Source of the DNA: Agrypnia vestita
Lineage: Eukaryota > Arthropoda > Insecta > Trichoptera > Phryganeidae
DNA length: 64,000 bases
Direction: 5' to 3'
Assembly: GCA_016648135.1 (NCBI GenBank)
Contig: JADDOH010000295.1
Span: 62,001 to 126,000 of the forward strand
Part shown: piece by piece, positions 21,595 through 36,970 of the stretch
Layout: every line of letters starts with the position of its first letter
How positions within the stretch are numbered: position 1 is the stretch's first letter
Position numbers and translations under genes: made by a program
The notes under the pieces: generated by a model
Told to the model about the DNA's origin: nothing
Seen by the model: only the letters and a program-made list of their open reading frames with translations
The model's database searches: none

Positions 21595-24107
21595 ATGCCT
21601 TCTTGTGCAATGAAGGGGTGTTCCAATAGGACTGGAAACGGGAAGAAACATATCAGTTATCACAGGTATTTTATCCAAAATATGAAAATTTTACATGTAT
21701 ACGTTTTATTTCATAATTTTAACAACAAACCAACTGCAAACATTTACTTTTGTTTAAAAAATCCTAGAACGTTTATTTTTGATTGATTTTATTACACAAA
21801 TAATTCGGAGAATGCTATTTTGAAGATGTTTTTGATGACTTAAATCAAAATATGTCTATGAATGTTCAATCAACACAAATGTAAAATTATTTACTTAGAT
21901 AGCCGACATTTTAAAATATATCCGTCTCTTTTTTTCTCCTTTAAAAATTCTGAATTTTTAGGAGTAAGAAAGAGAAGGCACTACATTGTATGGATCTAAC
22001 TAAGCTCAATGTGGTATTTTTATGACAAAGCATATTGGACCGACAGGGCTGTGCTTAAAATTTTAGAATACAAATTATTTATTATTTATTATTTAAAGTA
22101 TTCGGATTGGGATATCATTTTTTGTAGGTTCCCAAAAAATGAAGTAAGAAAAAGTGAATGGATCCATGCTGTGGGAAGGATTAATTGGAATCCCGGAAGT
22201 CACAGTTGTGTTTGCTCAGATCACTTCTTGAATGTACATTTTGACAGAAGGAAAGAAAACAAATTAGTTCGAATAAAAAAATTTGCCGTTCCTAGGAATT
22301 ATTCAAGAACAGAACTGGCTTTTGATAGAGTAAGTACCTATAGTGTTCATTCTTTATTCGTTTTTCGTTACATAAAAAATTTCTTAAATCGCCAATTTAT
22401 ACGGGATTTATAAAATTAGTTATGTGCATTCTGAAACTCCTAGTATATGAAGTAGTATATTTTCGTCCGGTATAAATATACATTGCCCTATAAAATACAC
22501 CCAAAAAAAATGTAATTAATTGCAAAATGTTTTTATTTCTTTGTTATAAAGATATAAGAAATAAGAAAAACATAAAAAAACTAAAAATTTTCGATTTATG
22601 GGTTATTATAGCATACGTAGGAGCCATCGATATTATGTTTTACCTAAAATCGTTAGGTATATTAATTTTTCATAAACTTTAAATTTAATCGATATTATTA
22701 CATTCAGTCTACAAATTCGACAGTAAACATGGGAGAGTTGCTTAAAGTGATCCCTTCATGTAATGCAGTCGTTGGCCATGTATGTTTTGATAGTACGTTT
22801 TACCTAAAATCGTTGTATTAATTTTTTGAAAACTTTAAATTTAATCGATATTATTACTTTCAGTCTACAAATTCGACAGAAAACATGGGAGAGTTGCTAG
22901 AAGTGATCCCTTCATGTATCCCTTATTTAGCGATTCTGTAGCGGATGCCATAGAATTTTGTGCTAAAAACCTAAAGCTGCCACAATTTTCTAACAGTGAA
23001 CCAACAATTTTTTTCATAAGGTGTATAAACAAACTATTTGATATATTCAATTCCCGTAATATTTCAGCACCTGAATGGAAAAGGCCTGTATTCTCGGGGA
23101 ATCATTTAAAGTTTTCTGCGTACCTGAGTAATGTTAGCGTATATTTATCTGATTTAAAATTACCAAATGGAGTAAAAGTTATTCAGTCTAATAAAAAAAT
23201 GGGGTTTTTGGGTTTTCGAGTTTGCATAGAAAGTTTACAATTATTAGTTAAGACGTATTTAATGTCAGAGTCCCCAGTGTTAAAATATCTAACGATGTAC
23301 AAATTTAATCAAGACCATATCGAATTATTTTTCGGAGCTATACGCTCACATGGTGGTTATAATAACAACCCAACCGTTAGCCAATTTAAGTCCGCGTACA
23401 AGAAATTACTTATACGCGCAGAAATCAAAGATAATGTAAATGGAAACTGCATACCTTTAGATCAAATTAGTATATTAAACTGTAATTCAAATAATTCTGT
23501 CAACATTATAAACTGTTCCTCCTCCAAATTAAAATTATTACGTGATGACGAATTGAGTTTCGAAAATACTTTGCCTTTCGACGATATTCCTGAATCAATA
23601 TATATGTGCAGTCAGTATGTGGAGAGTTGTATAATTTATATTTGTGGTTTTGTTGTCAGGCATCTAAATAAAAAAATTAAATGTGAGAATTGTCTTTCTG
23701 CCCTTATTGGCTTTAAGACAACTTTGCGAAATTCATTAATTGCACAAAAAGATAGAGGGGGGTTAGTATATCCATCAGATGACGTTATTTTAATTTGCAC
23801 ACATAGTGAACGCGTTTTTAGAGAAGCTCTTAACCGTAGTGGAGGAAAAAGAATGAATCCTCACTTTTCATTAGAATATTTAGTCAACAGGGTCTTAAAA
23901 ATATTCCTAACTGTAGATTGTTTTAATATATTACTTTCTCACATGCTAGACCAGTCACCGCTGGAGAACCATACTGTTCACCTAATTAAGGCAGTTGCTT
24001 CTAAATATTTAGATGTCAGGCTACACTTTCTGATCAAATCAGCGGTACAACCTACCGTCAGAGTGAGACAACATTTCAACAGATTAATTATCTTCCAAAA
24101 TCAATAG
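21595..24107 (+). pseudogene. THAP9/P-type transposase, central part missing
   Basis: Exon 1 (21595-21665) encodes MPSCAMKGCSNRTGNGKKH, the start of a C2CH THAP zinc finger, with a CAG|GTATTT donor in phase 2. Exon 2 starts after TTTTTGTAG at about 22128 and completes the finger: FPKNEVRKSEWIHAV, then CVCSDHF; likely donor AGA|GTAAGT near 22330. Exon 3 starts after TTTCAG at about 22864 and stays open to 24107. It holds SDSVADAIEFCAKNL, the strong P-type motif KFNQDHIELFFGAIRSHGG with NNNPT, then YICGFVVRHL and a closing RGGLVYPSD region. THAP binds DNA; the rest belongs to the RNase-H-like transposase with GTP-binding insertion. The first catalytic half is absent between exons 2 and 3, so this copy looks internally deleted. 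The exon 3 frame has no lesion. Confidence 0.8.
22637..22919 (+). repeat. 160-bp tandem duplication across a splice acceptor
   Basis: Unit 22637-22762 and unit 22797-22919 share GTTTTACCTAAAATCGTT, TTTAATCGATATTATTAC, the acceptor CAGTCTACAAATTCGACAG and the exon start. The intron therefore carries a decoy copy of the acceptor of transposase exon 3; the first copy reads into a stop soon after (GACAG TAA). Confidence 0.85.
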
Positions 24108-24879
24108 CGTACTATATTAAAATTTTATATTTATTATTAATTCCATTAATGTACTTCATCATATTGTTTTTTCAAACAATGTATTTTATGTGTATATACA
24201 AACAATGTATATTATGTAAATAACGTAATTTTCTAAATATTTGTACAAATGCAGATATCTAAATGTTTATGTTTGATATGGTATAAATAATCCTCGATTA
24301 TAATTATTATTATTGCAGTACCTTATATAATTATTGTTGTGGTGATATTTAAAATTGTAATAAAATAAATTAAAATAAATAGATGTACCCACATATAAAA
24401 GGCATTATCATTTATTGCTACTTTATTGTAAGAGAATTCACAGAGAATCGTACATTAGTGGTAGCCCTGATTTAGCAAGAAATTACAAACACGTGTTAGA
24501 AACGAATTGTCCAGTCTCACCGATTGACCACGCCTCTTTTAACAAAATTCTTACAAGTTTCGAAATAATATGGTCTCTATGGATTGTATATACTCTAAGA
24601 TATTAGTCATAAATGTTCTTTATTTACAAATATCGCAATATGATTGGCTGCACTTTCTCAAAGATTCAAACGTTTTATTTGCAAAGACAACCGAATGTAA
24701 TAAAAAAAATTGAATTTGAAAAATGTTGTCTAAATATTAATCAATATTGAAAAGGTAGGTACCGGCGCCTTTTTTTCCAAATAATTTGTGCGAATTCGAA
24801 TGCAACGTTGTATCAAAAAGAATTTTAGCAGATTTAGGAATTTGGACAATCGAAAATTTACATTTTTATTTATATACTA

Positions 24880-25145
24880 GCTGTTCGTACCTGGCGCTGC
24901 ACGGGTTTAGGATTAAGTTGAAAATAAATTTGTGGGGGGAAACAAAGGTTCCATTGTCTTGGAAAACCTCTTATTAAAATAATGTTTCCATTTAATCAAG
25001 GCTGAAATGTCGCCTATGTTACCTGCAGGGTCCTAAAGAATAAGTTTCCAAATTTCAAGTCCCAACGGTACGGATTTGCATTGAAAATATATCAATGGAT
25101 CGGCAAGGGGGGGGGGAGGAGAAATGTCGCCTATTTTAGAAAACC
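24880..25145 (+). repeat. GCTGTTCGTACCTGGCG dispersed repeat, uninterrupted copy
   Basis: Begins near CTAGCTGTTCGTACCTGGCG and shares long blocks with 20340-21060, without the nested insertion. Ends in a G-run near 25105. No coding sequence. Confidence 0.7.
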
Positions 25146-25429
25146 AGAATATTATGTTGCGTTCATAACAATTAAATCCCTTAAGTAAAAGGATGAAATA
25201 TATCACTATATTTTTATATAATATGTTATAATATAAAGAGAAATAAAGTGGTAGGTAAAAAGTAAAAAATATTGTTCAATGTTAATTTCCATTCATCTGA
25301 AAGCAAGCTCGTACCTTTTTTTTTCAACAGATGTTTTTAAAATAGCAACACTTTTATCATGATGTGGTGACGTTTCTGCGACGTGTATCGGTTTGCTTTT
25401 TTTCTTCCTAAAGCGCTCTCTACGTGTGC

Positions 25430-25446
25430 CTTTCGTCAGTCTCAGC
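25430..25446 (+). promoter_or_regulatory. Arthropod initiator of Sec61 beta
   Basis: TCAGT at 25436-25440 fits the arthropod Inr consensus and lies about 45 bp upstream of the start codon, in a short GC-richer patch. No TATA box is visible, as expected for a housekeeping gene. Confidence 0.5.
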
Positions 25447-25483
25447 CGAAAGCTAACTTATTCTTGGATAATAAATATCTGCA

Positions 25484-28263
<2,780 letters not shown>

Positions 28264-29029
28264 AAGTGACTTGAGGTTTATGTGATAGTTGTTAAACCAT
28301 AAGGACACGAGGTGCAAAAGTGATGCATTCATAATAATTTATAATTTTCCCTTTTTCGTTAACATTTATGCATTGGTAATGAAGCTTGCGCCATTTGCAT
28401 TTATTTTTTGTGTAATCATTCCGGCGGCGGTGTCACCATGTTGTACTTTTTATTCTTTATAAATTTTATCATAATTATGAGAAATTTCATTTTGTATGAA
28501 TATTTATAATATTAAAAGTCTATAAATACAAATGAGAGTAATACATTTATTATTAAAGAAAATTCCTCATACCTCACTCGGTTATTTGTATTTTTGCCTA
28601 TAAAATGTTTAATTAATATGTATTTACGTGGTATTAAACATTAAGGAACCAATTAAAAAAATGTATTTTTAGTTAATAGAACTATGTGTATGCATACTAT
28701 ATTCTTCCAGAAATGTTTTAACTTTATTATGAAACAGATTCTGTTGAGAACTTACTTTAATTAAAAGACATATATACAATATATTTATTACACACCAAGA
28801 AAACGGGAATACTTGAAATTTGGCAGTTTTACACTCACCTGGCAACTCGCATCACATTTTATTGAGGACTCACAAAGATGTCATGCACATTACTTGAAAA
28901 AATGTTAAAATTTTATTGGGTTTGTGTTACTAGAATTATTAATTAAAGCACAATGACTTCTGAGCATAACACCCGCAAGCCACTTACTATTTAAATCAAA
29001 AGCTTTTCGAAGCTTTCATGCCCTGGCAC

Positions 29030-29265
29030 GTGAAAAAATGACAAGTCTGTTGAAGACCTTGCACCTCTTGATTTCTTACATTGGGACCGTCAGAAGTTTG
29101 TTATTTGTTAGCTACCAGAAGCACCCAGGATATATTCAAGAGCATAAAGCGGAAATAAGATTACAGAAGAAGTGCTTCAACGTATTCAGGATCTTGCAAA
29201 AAAAATCTGGTTAGAAATTTTGCAAAGTTTTAATGATTTATGTGACTTGTATCAAAGCAAATGAG
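29030..29265 (+). pseudogene. DDE (mariner/Tc1-like) transposase fragment
   Basis: Broken plus-strand frame: DLAPLDFLHWD resembles the conserved segment around the last catalytic residue of insect mariner/Tc1 transposases (SPDL.P.D..LW). It is followed, across frame breaks and a stop, by KITEEVLQRIQDLAKKIW. A short dead remnant. Confidence 0.45.
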
Positions 29266-29296
29266 TTTTTAATATTCGATATGTTACTTTCATGAT

Positions 29297-29460
29297 ACTC
29301 AACTACAGAAGATATGTCAGAAATATTGAAAAAAAAATGCAAACTTTGACTTTGCTTCTGCATATCCTCAATTTGACATTTCCCCCAAAATGTAAAGAAT
29401 ATTTTCTATTCAAAGATGAAGGAAGAAAACCACTGCGAAGGTTTTGCTACTATATATTAT
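29297..29460. repeat. Half copy of a foldback arm
   Basis: GTCAGAAATATTGAAAAAAA and TGTAAAGAATATTTTCTATTC match the right arm of the foldback at 6250-6765. The opposite arm is absent. Confidence 0.5.
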
Positions 29461-29510
29461 ATGTATATTTGTAGGCAAATCTCCTCTAAACTGTTCACAG
29501 TTTGTATTTT

Positions 29511-29786
29511 TACTCCCTTTATTTTAACTCGTGGCATCTGCTTGTCTGCCGAAAAAACTTTGGATCGATTCTTAACCCTTTTCCCGTGATCCAATCGAGC
29601 TGAAACTTTGCAGGCAGACTCGTGGCGACGATAAGAATAATCTAACTAACTTTCGTTTAAAAAAATTTAATAATTATAGTATAATTTTGGAAATTACGAA
29701 ATTTTTTATTTCTCCCTTCCGTAGCGTCGCCCAACGCGTGGGGTAGGCGCGAAACCTGTTTTAACTAGTAAATGTGAAAGGGAATA
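29511..29786 (+). mobile_element. TACTCCCTTT MITE, copy 4 (short form)
   Basis: Starts TACTCCCTTT and ends AAAGGGAATA. It keeps the CTCGTGGCATCTGCTTG and GATCCAATCGAGCTGAAAC blocks, but the right half is replaced by a short unrelated GC-rich stretch (CGTAGCGTCGCCCAACGCG). Same subfamily layout as copy 5. Confidence 0.75.
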
Positions 29787-30008
29787 TAATAAAAACTTGG
29801 TTTTTATGGGTCAGTTTTTATATGGTGTTCGTTTGCACAACAGAAGCACATTAGCTAAACGTTTTTATTTGTGCACAGAAAAATATATACAGATTGCATA
29901 AAACATTTCAGCTCACATCTCCCCCAAACTATTTCAAACTAGAAAAAAAAAACATTTAAAAAAATGAATAAATAAATACTAAACGCTTATTACCACAATG
30001 ACTACATA

Positions 30009-30745
30009 CAGGAAACCCCCGCCTATCTCGACCCTGGCGAATGCGGATTTGCTATATCGCAATCTTTTTTATTTTTCTTTTATTTCAGCCCTTTTTGATC
30101 ATCGTTTATTGTTAGGCTTTATCACATGCCAGATTTATCATAATGAGTGATTGCATGTGAGTATGTTCTTTCTCGCTCACTCACACCATTTTTCTAATCT
30201 TAATACAATAATTTTATTGTCTGTTGGTCCGTAAAGTTGGTAACTTACGAGAAATTGGAATTAGACAATTAAAGTGTGAATGCAATCAGCGCACCGCTCA
30301 AGCAACACGCAAAGGTCGAAATTACAAGGTCTTGACATTTTTATATTTAGTTTTAGGTTTGAGCAAATAATGCAAAAACAAATCGTTTTCTATTCATGAA
30401 TTTTCAGCTTCAAAATAATGCAATTAATATGTCCCGTAATTTTTCACATGCGTACGACTAATGCATACATATACGTAAATTTACAAGCAAGAGTGAGATA
30501 ATGAGCAAATTTTGTATAATGAACGTTTAGAGCCCCAACATCTAGATTCTTTGTTGCAACCCGGAAAAAATGAATCATTTATGAATTAAATATTACATTC
30601 TTTTGTTATTAATAATGTTTATTTTATCATTAAAGAGTATTTTTTAAATTTTTAATGATTTTTTAAATCCCTCGTTGATAGCGAAATTTTGCTTATCGCA
30701 ACTACGTCCAGAACGCATTCCCCGCAATCAACGGGAGTATTACTG
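30009..30745. mobile_element. Pogo/Tigger-like non-autonomous element
   Basis: The left end CAGGAAACCCCCGCCTATC, then GCGAATGCGGATTTGC and ATCGCAA, is mirrored at the right by TTGCTTATCGCAA, GAACGCATTCCCCGC and CGGGAGTATTACTG. The CAGTAATACTCCCG outer end and GCGGGGAATGCGTTC inner block are typical of pogo/Tigger inverted repeats. Arms are strongly diverged and no transposase is present. Confidence 0.45.
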
Positions 30746-30910
30746 CACATATTACATAAGTTGCAAACATGACAAATTATAGTAAATAAATATTAGCACT
30801 TATTTATATATTATTTTAGATCGTTCCTGTGATGAATCAGGTTTCCAAAGCAACAGGATTGGGAAAAAAGTCAATACAATCAATTACACGGGAATTAAAT
30901 AAGAAATTAT

Positions 30911-31080
30911 AGAAGTCTCACAGAAACGTAACGGTTTATATGGGAAAAATGTATGGGAGTCTTTTTTTAAGATGGTCCAGGGTTGTATGACCTGGCTTAA
31001 GTGATTTCTCTACGTAATGCAACGTTCACCAATTCCATCGTAAGAACATCCACACATTGTCAAGTTTTTTAAAGTTCTAT
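30911..31080. repeat. Partial copy of the CTCACAGAGACGA element
   Basis: AAGTCTCACAGAAACG, then GACCTGGCTTAAGTGAT, then ATGCAACGTTCACCAATTCC match one arm of the element at 13476-14250. The second arm is not seen. Confidence 0.65.
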
Positions 31081-31760
31081 GCATCAAAGTTCGAAATAAT
31101 AGGACTCCGCGTGACTAAACGACCGTGTTCCTACAAATAGAATTTGTTATACAAAATAAACATAATAAAATTTAATTGCTTGCAGTGGACTGTATACGTA
31201 CAATGTTTACACATGACTGTGAGAGTACTAATTGTATTCGCTCAATTTTTTTATTTCAAAGATTTTTAATTTTGTGGGGAAAAAATGAAAAATAACATTT
31301 TTGTGTGTTTATTTAATACAAAATATTTAGTTACAATGAAAGTAAAAAAAATAGTACGACATCTTGTTTAAAAAATGTCTTGTACCTACATATATTTTAA
31401 AATAAAGCATAAAATTGACATTAATTAGTGATTTTTGTACATTATAACAGTCTGTAGCTTTTGAAGCTGAAATTCACTATATCAGTGCCCGCATAGCAAT
31501 TGCTATTGTTTGCTGAGATGCAAAAATAAAATATGCATTAAAAAAAAAATTATTCTAAATTCAGAAAAAGTGATTTTATTTGATAATTACTGAATTCCTT
31601 TTGATATCAATACTTAAATAAAATAATTAACAATGATTCCATTAAAATTAGCATAACAATTGTATGTATAAAGATATTCACTTAAATACAGTCAGCGCGC
31701 TGTCCAAATTGACGCCGCCAGAAGATAATTAATATAATGTAAGAATATGTTCTTAAGAAA

Positions 31761-34380
31761 CTAAGCTTGTGGCTTAGGAGTTTTTAATATTCCAATTCGC
31801 CTCAAGTACCGCACAATAAACGGAGTTGCCGTCAACGTCATTCCAATCCTGACTGGGGCGAACACTTTGTGCACAGCGTAAGCCACAACGAAGGTTCCAG
31901 CATTTGCAGTTACTTTTTTAGTAAAAGTACTGTCAGCCAGGCCCAAGTGGTCCATCAGCGCCATGACATCTAATCCACTGCAAGAACCAAAATCACAATT
32001 TTCAGAAGAAGGAATAGAACAAAGGAAAAAAGAAGGCATCATCAATATTTAAATGGATTCCTTTTTTTCTTTATCCTATTTGCGATCACAGATAAACTTT
32101 ATGTAAATTATAGGGAAAAAAAAGAGCACACCAGTCGACGTGCTCATGAATTATTTAAAATTGAATTAATTAAAAATTGTCTCATAAAAATGCAAATTTC
32201 AAGAAATTATTTTATCAAGCCAGTGGTACATTCTCCACAACATTCATACCATCATGTATACACCTAGTAACATAAAAATTAATGTCATTATCTTCAAGCT
32301 GTCAAAAACCAAATTAATTTGCCCCTTGGTTGAAATTTACCATTATTAGTGATGGTCAAACCGTTATTTTAACCAGTGACACACTGAATGTTATTTGAGA
32401 TTTGTGCCTGTTTATATCAATTATTGGTAACTAAGATATAACTGTTTTCTAGTACCGATGGTTGCCCGCTGCATTGCGAAAATTAGTTACTGTGTCACAG
32501 GCTAAAATACCATCACTATTACTCGTACAAAAAGAAAGGCGACCCTTGAACTGTGAACTACAGGGAATGATAGAGAAGTACTTCAACAAATCACAACCAG
32601 AGGTCACGATCCACAGTAATAATAATAATATTTATTCCAGCGTAACCAGGTTGTAAGTGCAAGACCTGGTCCGACATATAAATTACATGTTACGTTATGG
32701 GTTATATTGAAGCAATAATTAATATACATAGAGAAAATATTTAAAAAAGAAGAGCTATTAAATAATTAAAATAATATATACTATAAAAATAAGACAATAA
32801 ATACACATAAAAAAGCAATTTTTAAAGATTTTAAATAGAAATATTAATAAAAATTCTAAAATAATAATATTAGTAATGAAAAAGGCAATTTGAGTAGATA
32901 ATGTTTTATATAATTTGTTTGGGAAATTGCTTTCAACAATTATTCAATTGAAAGTAATTCTTCACCAACTCGTACAACTGTAGCTCTGTCCCACACATAA
33001 TGAGATGGACAAAGGTAATTTTTACAAATAAGCAGTGCGACTAAAGTCTGTACATGACACATGTATACCCATTCCTGTCAACACAAATGTCTTGCTATTA
33101 CAGTGTTGTATACACTGTCGGTGTGCGACCTCAATAAGAACATTGTTATGCTTACATGCATTTCTAACATGCAGTAATTTATTTAGAATATTTTGCATGA
33201 AAATTAAATAATACAACCACGTAAGGTAAAATAAAGATATGTAAAAATTGTTATCCTAGATTGTTGCATTCATTTTACTACAATTATTATTACTAATAAA
33301 ACTTTAATGTATTCGGATAACCAAATAGTACATCGTAATTAATAGAAAAGCAAGAGATATGGAAGAAGTTTAGTATAATTTTTGCAATGAGGTATTATAA
33401 TAATCCTCCTTGAAAATTGTTATTAAATAATTTAAATGTCAGGATGATATTCTGTCAGTATTTGAATAAAGCCCATACCTACTGACGAGGAGATAGCAGC
33501 CCCCGAGCGAGGCGAGAGAGATGGTGACGTGGAAGACTATGACCGTGGAGCCGTACGCTGCCACAGCCTGCTTCAGTTTCTGCGCTCTACTCGGGGGCTT
33601 GTTCTCCACTGGCGCATCACTCATTCTCCTGCCTTCCCACACCCCTCTGTCTCCCACATGGAAATATTTAGAGGTGAAGAGATTAGTGTTCAATGATTTG
33701 CCAGAGGATATAAAGCTAGTGTGATATAAACAAGCTATACCTGGTCTGGCAGAGTGGAGAGCGCGACTGTACGTGTTGCGAAGGTTCAAGTAATGCGAGC
33801 TGTGCAGATAGTCTGAAAGGTACTTGTGGCCCTGCCCCCATTGGGATCCCGGCATGCCCAGAATGCTACCCTGACCGCCGAATGGACTAGGGACGTTACT
33901 CTGCATCGACGATGATAGACTTACGGCACCGCGGCAGTCATACGGTCCAATATGTGGGTCGGAATCTACTGTGATATCGATCTTGGGAAATCTCTCGGTA
34001 ATGTCATGGTGATCTTGCGAAGATATCACAGATCCGGATATCTCCCTCGAGCGGAGAGGAGAAAAACACCCAACCTCTGAAGCATTGATATCCTGAAAGT
34101 TATCCGGCAGCGCTAACTGCGTGGCGCATGGATAGGAGCGAGGTGCCGTGATATGTAATTCATAGCGGCCATTAATATTGGATCCTGAAAATTTTACAAT
34201 ATTATATAAAATTCGAAATAAAGTTATCCATAGCAGTATCTAAATCAGTACTAATTGCTAAGTAAAGAAAATATTGTGATTACCTTCAGCACTGGATCCA
34301 GGGACATTTTGTAAAGCTGTGAAACTTCTTGACAAAACCGCTTGCTTACTGGAGATCAATTTGTTTAAATAACTAGCCAT
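31761..34380 (-). CDS. FAM210/DUF1279 mitochondrial membrane protein, complete
   Basis: Three minus-strand coding exons, 34284-34380, 33479-34184 and 31761-31977, sum to 1020 nt (339 residues plus stop), with matching phases and AG/GT borders. The N-terminus MASYLNKLISSKQAVLSRSF is basic and hydroxylated without acids, a likely mitochondrial presequence. A long Ser/Gly-rich middle follows. The C-terminal DUF1279 domain starts at RAQKLKQAVAAYGST, runs through a hydrophobic helix (IVFHVTISLASLGGCYLLVS), then LGLADSTFTKKVTANAGTFV and AYAVHKVFAPVR, and ends RRIGILKTPKPQA. Known family members are inner-membrane proteins affecting mitochondrial function; A versus B type is not decided here. A possible alternative donor inside exon 2 (CCAG|GTATAGC near 33740) could remove a stretch before MSDAPVENKPP. 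Confidence 0.88.
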
Positions 34381-36778
34381 CTTATCAACAAGTAACAAAG
34401 TATGTGAAAAACAAAGAAACCAAATATTATCACAAATGGGAAACTAACAACAAATGAATATCACAACTTCAAGGTACCGTTGTTTCGAATCGACTGGTGC
34501 GACTTGATCATTATTTTCTCTCTCTACCAACAATAATATGACGTAGCCCTGATGTTCAAGTGAATCACACGAGTGGAGCCCGTGCTTAACCCTCCACCTG
34601 TAAAATCTAAATAATATATAAAATAACAAATGGAAAATATATGTTGTTTAAACGCGATTAAAAATTAACATTTATGAACATAAGAATTTCTTAAATAAAT
34701 ACACTTCAGATAGATGTGACAGTTCACAAAAAGTGACATGACAGGTAATATTACAAGCTAGTTCATATTCTACCAACTTACCAACATGCTAAATTGACTC
34801 AACATGTTTGCTGATATTATCTTCTGACGCTCAGTGAGTTATTTGTTGAATTATATTACATAACTAACTATATTACATAGGTACTATTTTTCCAAGTGCA
34901 TCATTACGTTTTACAATTTTCTATAATTTAAAATTAATTTCATGCTCTTCGGCTTTTTCAAAATCGGATTTCGATCTCGTAGGTACTATTAAATTTATTT
35001 TTTACGATGATTAATGTTGTGGTCTAGCGTCTATCTATCAAAATAGGCATGACGACAGTATTAAAGAATAAGTGATTTCAGAGAAGAAAATATTTTGAAA
35101 GGATTCTAAAAAATGATCCAGTTTTGTCCAGTCCAGGACATTGAAATTAATAAGATTTTCAATAAAATAAAAGTGTAAAATTGTACAATCCGCGATTTTA
35201 ACTGAAACACCGGTCAGAGCGAATGACGTCACTCCTCAGAACCCATCACCGTGTCTGAACCGTTGCCATAGACACAATGCAATGTTTACTGAGGCTTGCG
35301 TCACGTAGAAGAAATGACAGCTGCGGGCGTTTTTGCGCGAAATTAAAAATATGTAGATGAAAATGCAATTATTTGCGTAAAAACTTAGTTTATTACTGAA
35401 ATAATGTTATTTTCGGTAATAGTAGACGTGTACCTACAATATAGAATGATATTTCAAAATCTGTCATCATGCCTATTCTAATGCCCAATAGGGTAATTTC
35501 ATATTTTACAGATATCTATGAAAATATATGAAATAGATTCAGAAAAATAAATTATATTTTGTAAGTCAGTATGGATGGTGCGGGATAATGTTTTCATTCA
35601 TAATTTTTGGCTACTTCTGGTCACTTGACACTCATGATGGGGCACCTCGCAATCGAATTACCCAGTTTCAGTTCCTTTTTGGTCGTGGCAGCTTCAATAA
35701 CAGGTTTCATCGATTTAGCCATAGTACCCTCCGCCTCATGTTTCTCCTGAAACCAAATCTTGTAATTGATACGAAATCGGGCAGAGTTATTCGCTGCTAT
35801 CCGTAAACATTTAGTGGACCTATTGGATGTGGATCTAGTGGTCTCGAGAAACTATTTGAATGTTTAAAAAAAGTTTTTTAGTCTGCTTTTTACGTTTTCC
35901 AACTAAGGTCAGCGAAGAAATCTCTTTTTTTATTTTTATATCCTTTTCGTTTGTCAACCAACAATTAGGTCCTAGATGCACTAGATGAATATAATAACGT
36001 GGGTCGGCCACACAAGGTCAAAAGTATCAATATTTAGTTATTCTTCAGAAAGGCTTTGATCTTGATCACACCGACTCCCGAAGGATTTTTATTGCACATC
36101 GTGAATGACATTAATGTTCTTTGCTTGGTCGCATGACAGTGGCACCGAGGCCAAGAAGCGTTTAAAAAAGGTTTTGAAGGTTCCTTAAAAAATATTTTAA
36201 AATCTTGCATCGGTCTCCCATCAAGTCATACCGGCTTTAGTCAACGGGCTCTTCCTTTAAAAAGGTCTTTAAATCCTTTTAAATGTTTTGTAATATCGAG
36301 AGGGCGAGTAATTGTTATATTTAAAAAAAAAATCGCGATATACTTATCTCCTGGAATTGCCGCTCTTCCGGATTCTACGGTGGACCACACAGATTAATTT
36401 ATTTATTGATTTATTTATTTGTTTGTTTATTTATTTATTTTTTAAGGAATCGTAACAGTTTTTAAAACATATAATGTAAAAGCAGAGTGTTCATTTCATA
36501 GACCAATTAAAAAGATTAACAGATATTAAGAACAAAGTTAGATACGTTATTATTAAGTTAATTATTTTGAATTAATTAATGAATAGCAGTAAGCAACAAA
36601 CAATGTTAAGACTGAACAATGGTAAGTGATTGAATGTGAAAAAATACAGATGACTAATATATTTGCGTTAGGCATGGAGCGGTGATATCTGAATAATAAA
36701 AGGTGGATAGATAATAAATGTTAATCAATTAATAAATGAGACTTACAAATAAGGTGGATATATTCACGGAAATATATA
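34381..36778. other. Intergenic, no genes supported
   Basis: Upstream of the FAM210 gene. Short frames at 35588-35806 and 35990-36330 look like remnants but match nothing I can name. A TTTATTTG simple-sequence stretch is near 36400-36440. Confidence 0.5.
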
Positions 36779-36970
36779 GGCCGCTATAGCGTAATTGGAG
36801 AACGCGCCTGCCCCGGAAAGAAGGAGATCCGTGGTTCGAATCCCGGTAGCAGCCAAATATTTTTTCGTGGATTTGATTTTTCGGTATGTCTTTCTAATCG
36901 ATCTAATCCCGGTAGCAGCCAAATATTTTTTCGTGGATTTTATTTTTCGGTATGTCTTCCTAATCGATTA
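36779..36970 (+). repeat. tRNA-derived SINE head with duplicated tail unit
   Basis: 36779-36856 looks like a tRNA: D-arm TAGCGTAATTGGAGAACGC, T-arm GGTTCGAATCC, acceptor ends GGCCGCT/AGCAGCC with one mismatch, and CCA. The T stem does not pair well, so it is a SINE or pseudo-tRNA. A 66-bp unit starting AATCCCGGTAGCAGCC is duplicated in tandem (36839-36904, 36905-36970). Confidence 0.65.

Larger units (their letters stand above)
21318..24600 (+). mobile_element. P-element/THAP9-type transposon, 3.3 kb
   Basis: Bounded by perfect 26-bp terminal inverted repeats and an apparent 8-bp target-site duplication TATTAGTC. P elements duplicate 8 bp on insertion, so ends and coding content agree. Inside are a split THAP domain and the C-terminal half of the transposase. 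A small hairpin CCCGAGTTTCAAAACTCGGG lies at about 21489-21508. Confidence 0.85.

Noticed and set aside
35588..36330. Possible Harbinger or other transposase in broken frames
   Set aside because: Only short, broken frames and no recognisable motif; not enough to name a family.
36779..36856. Functional tRNA gene
   Set aside because: The T stem does not pair and the anticodon loop is irregular; a SINE or pseudo-tRNA fits better.
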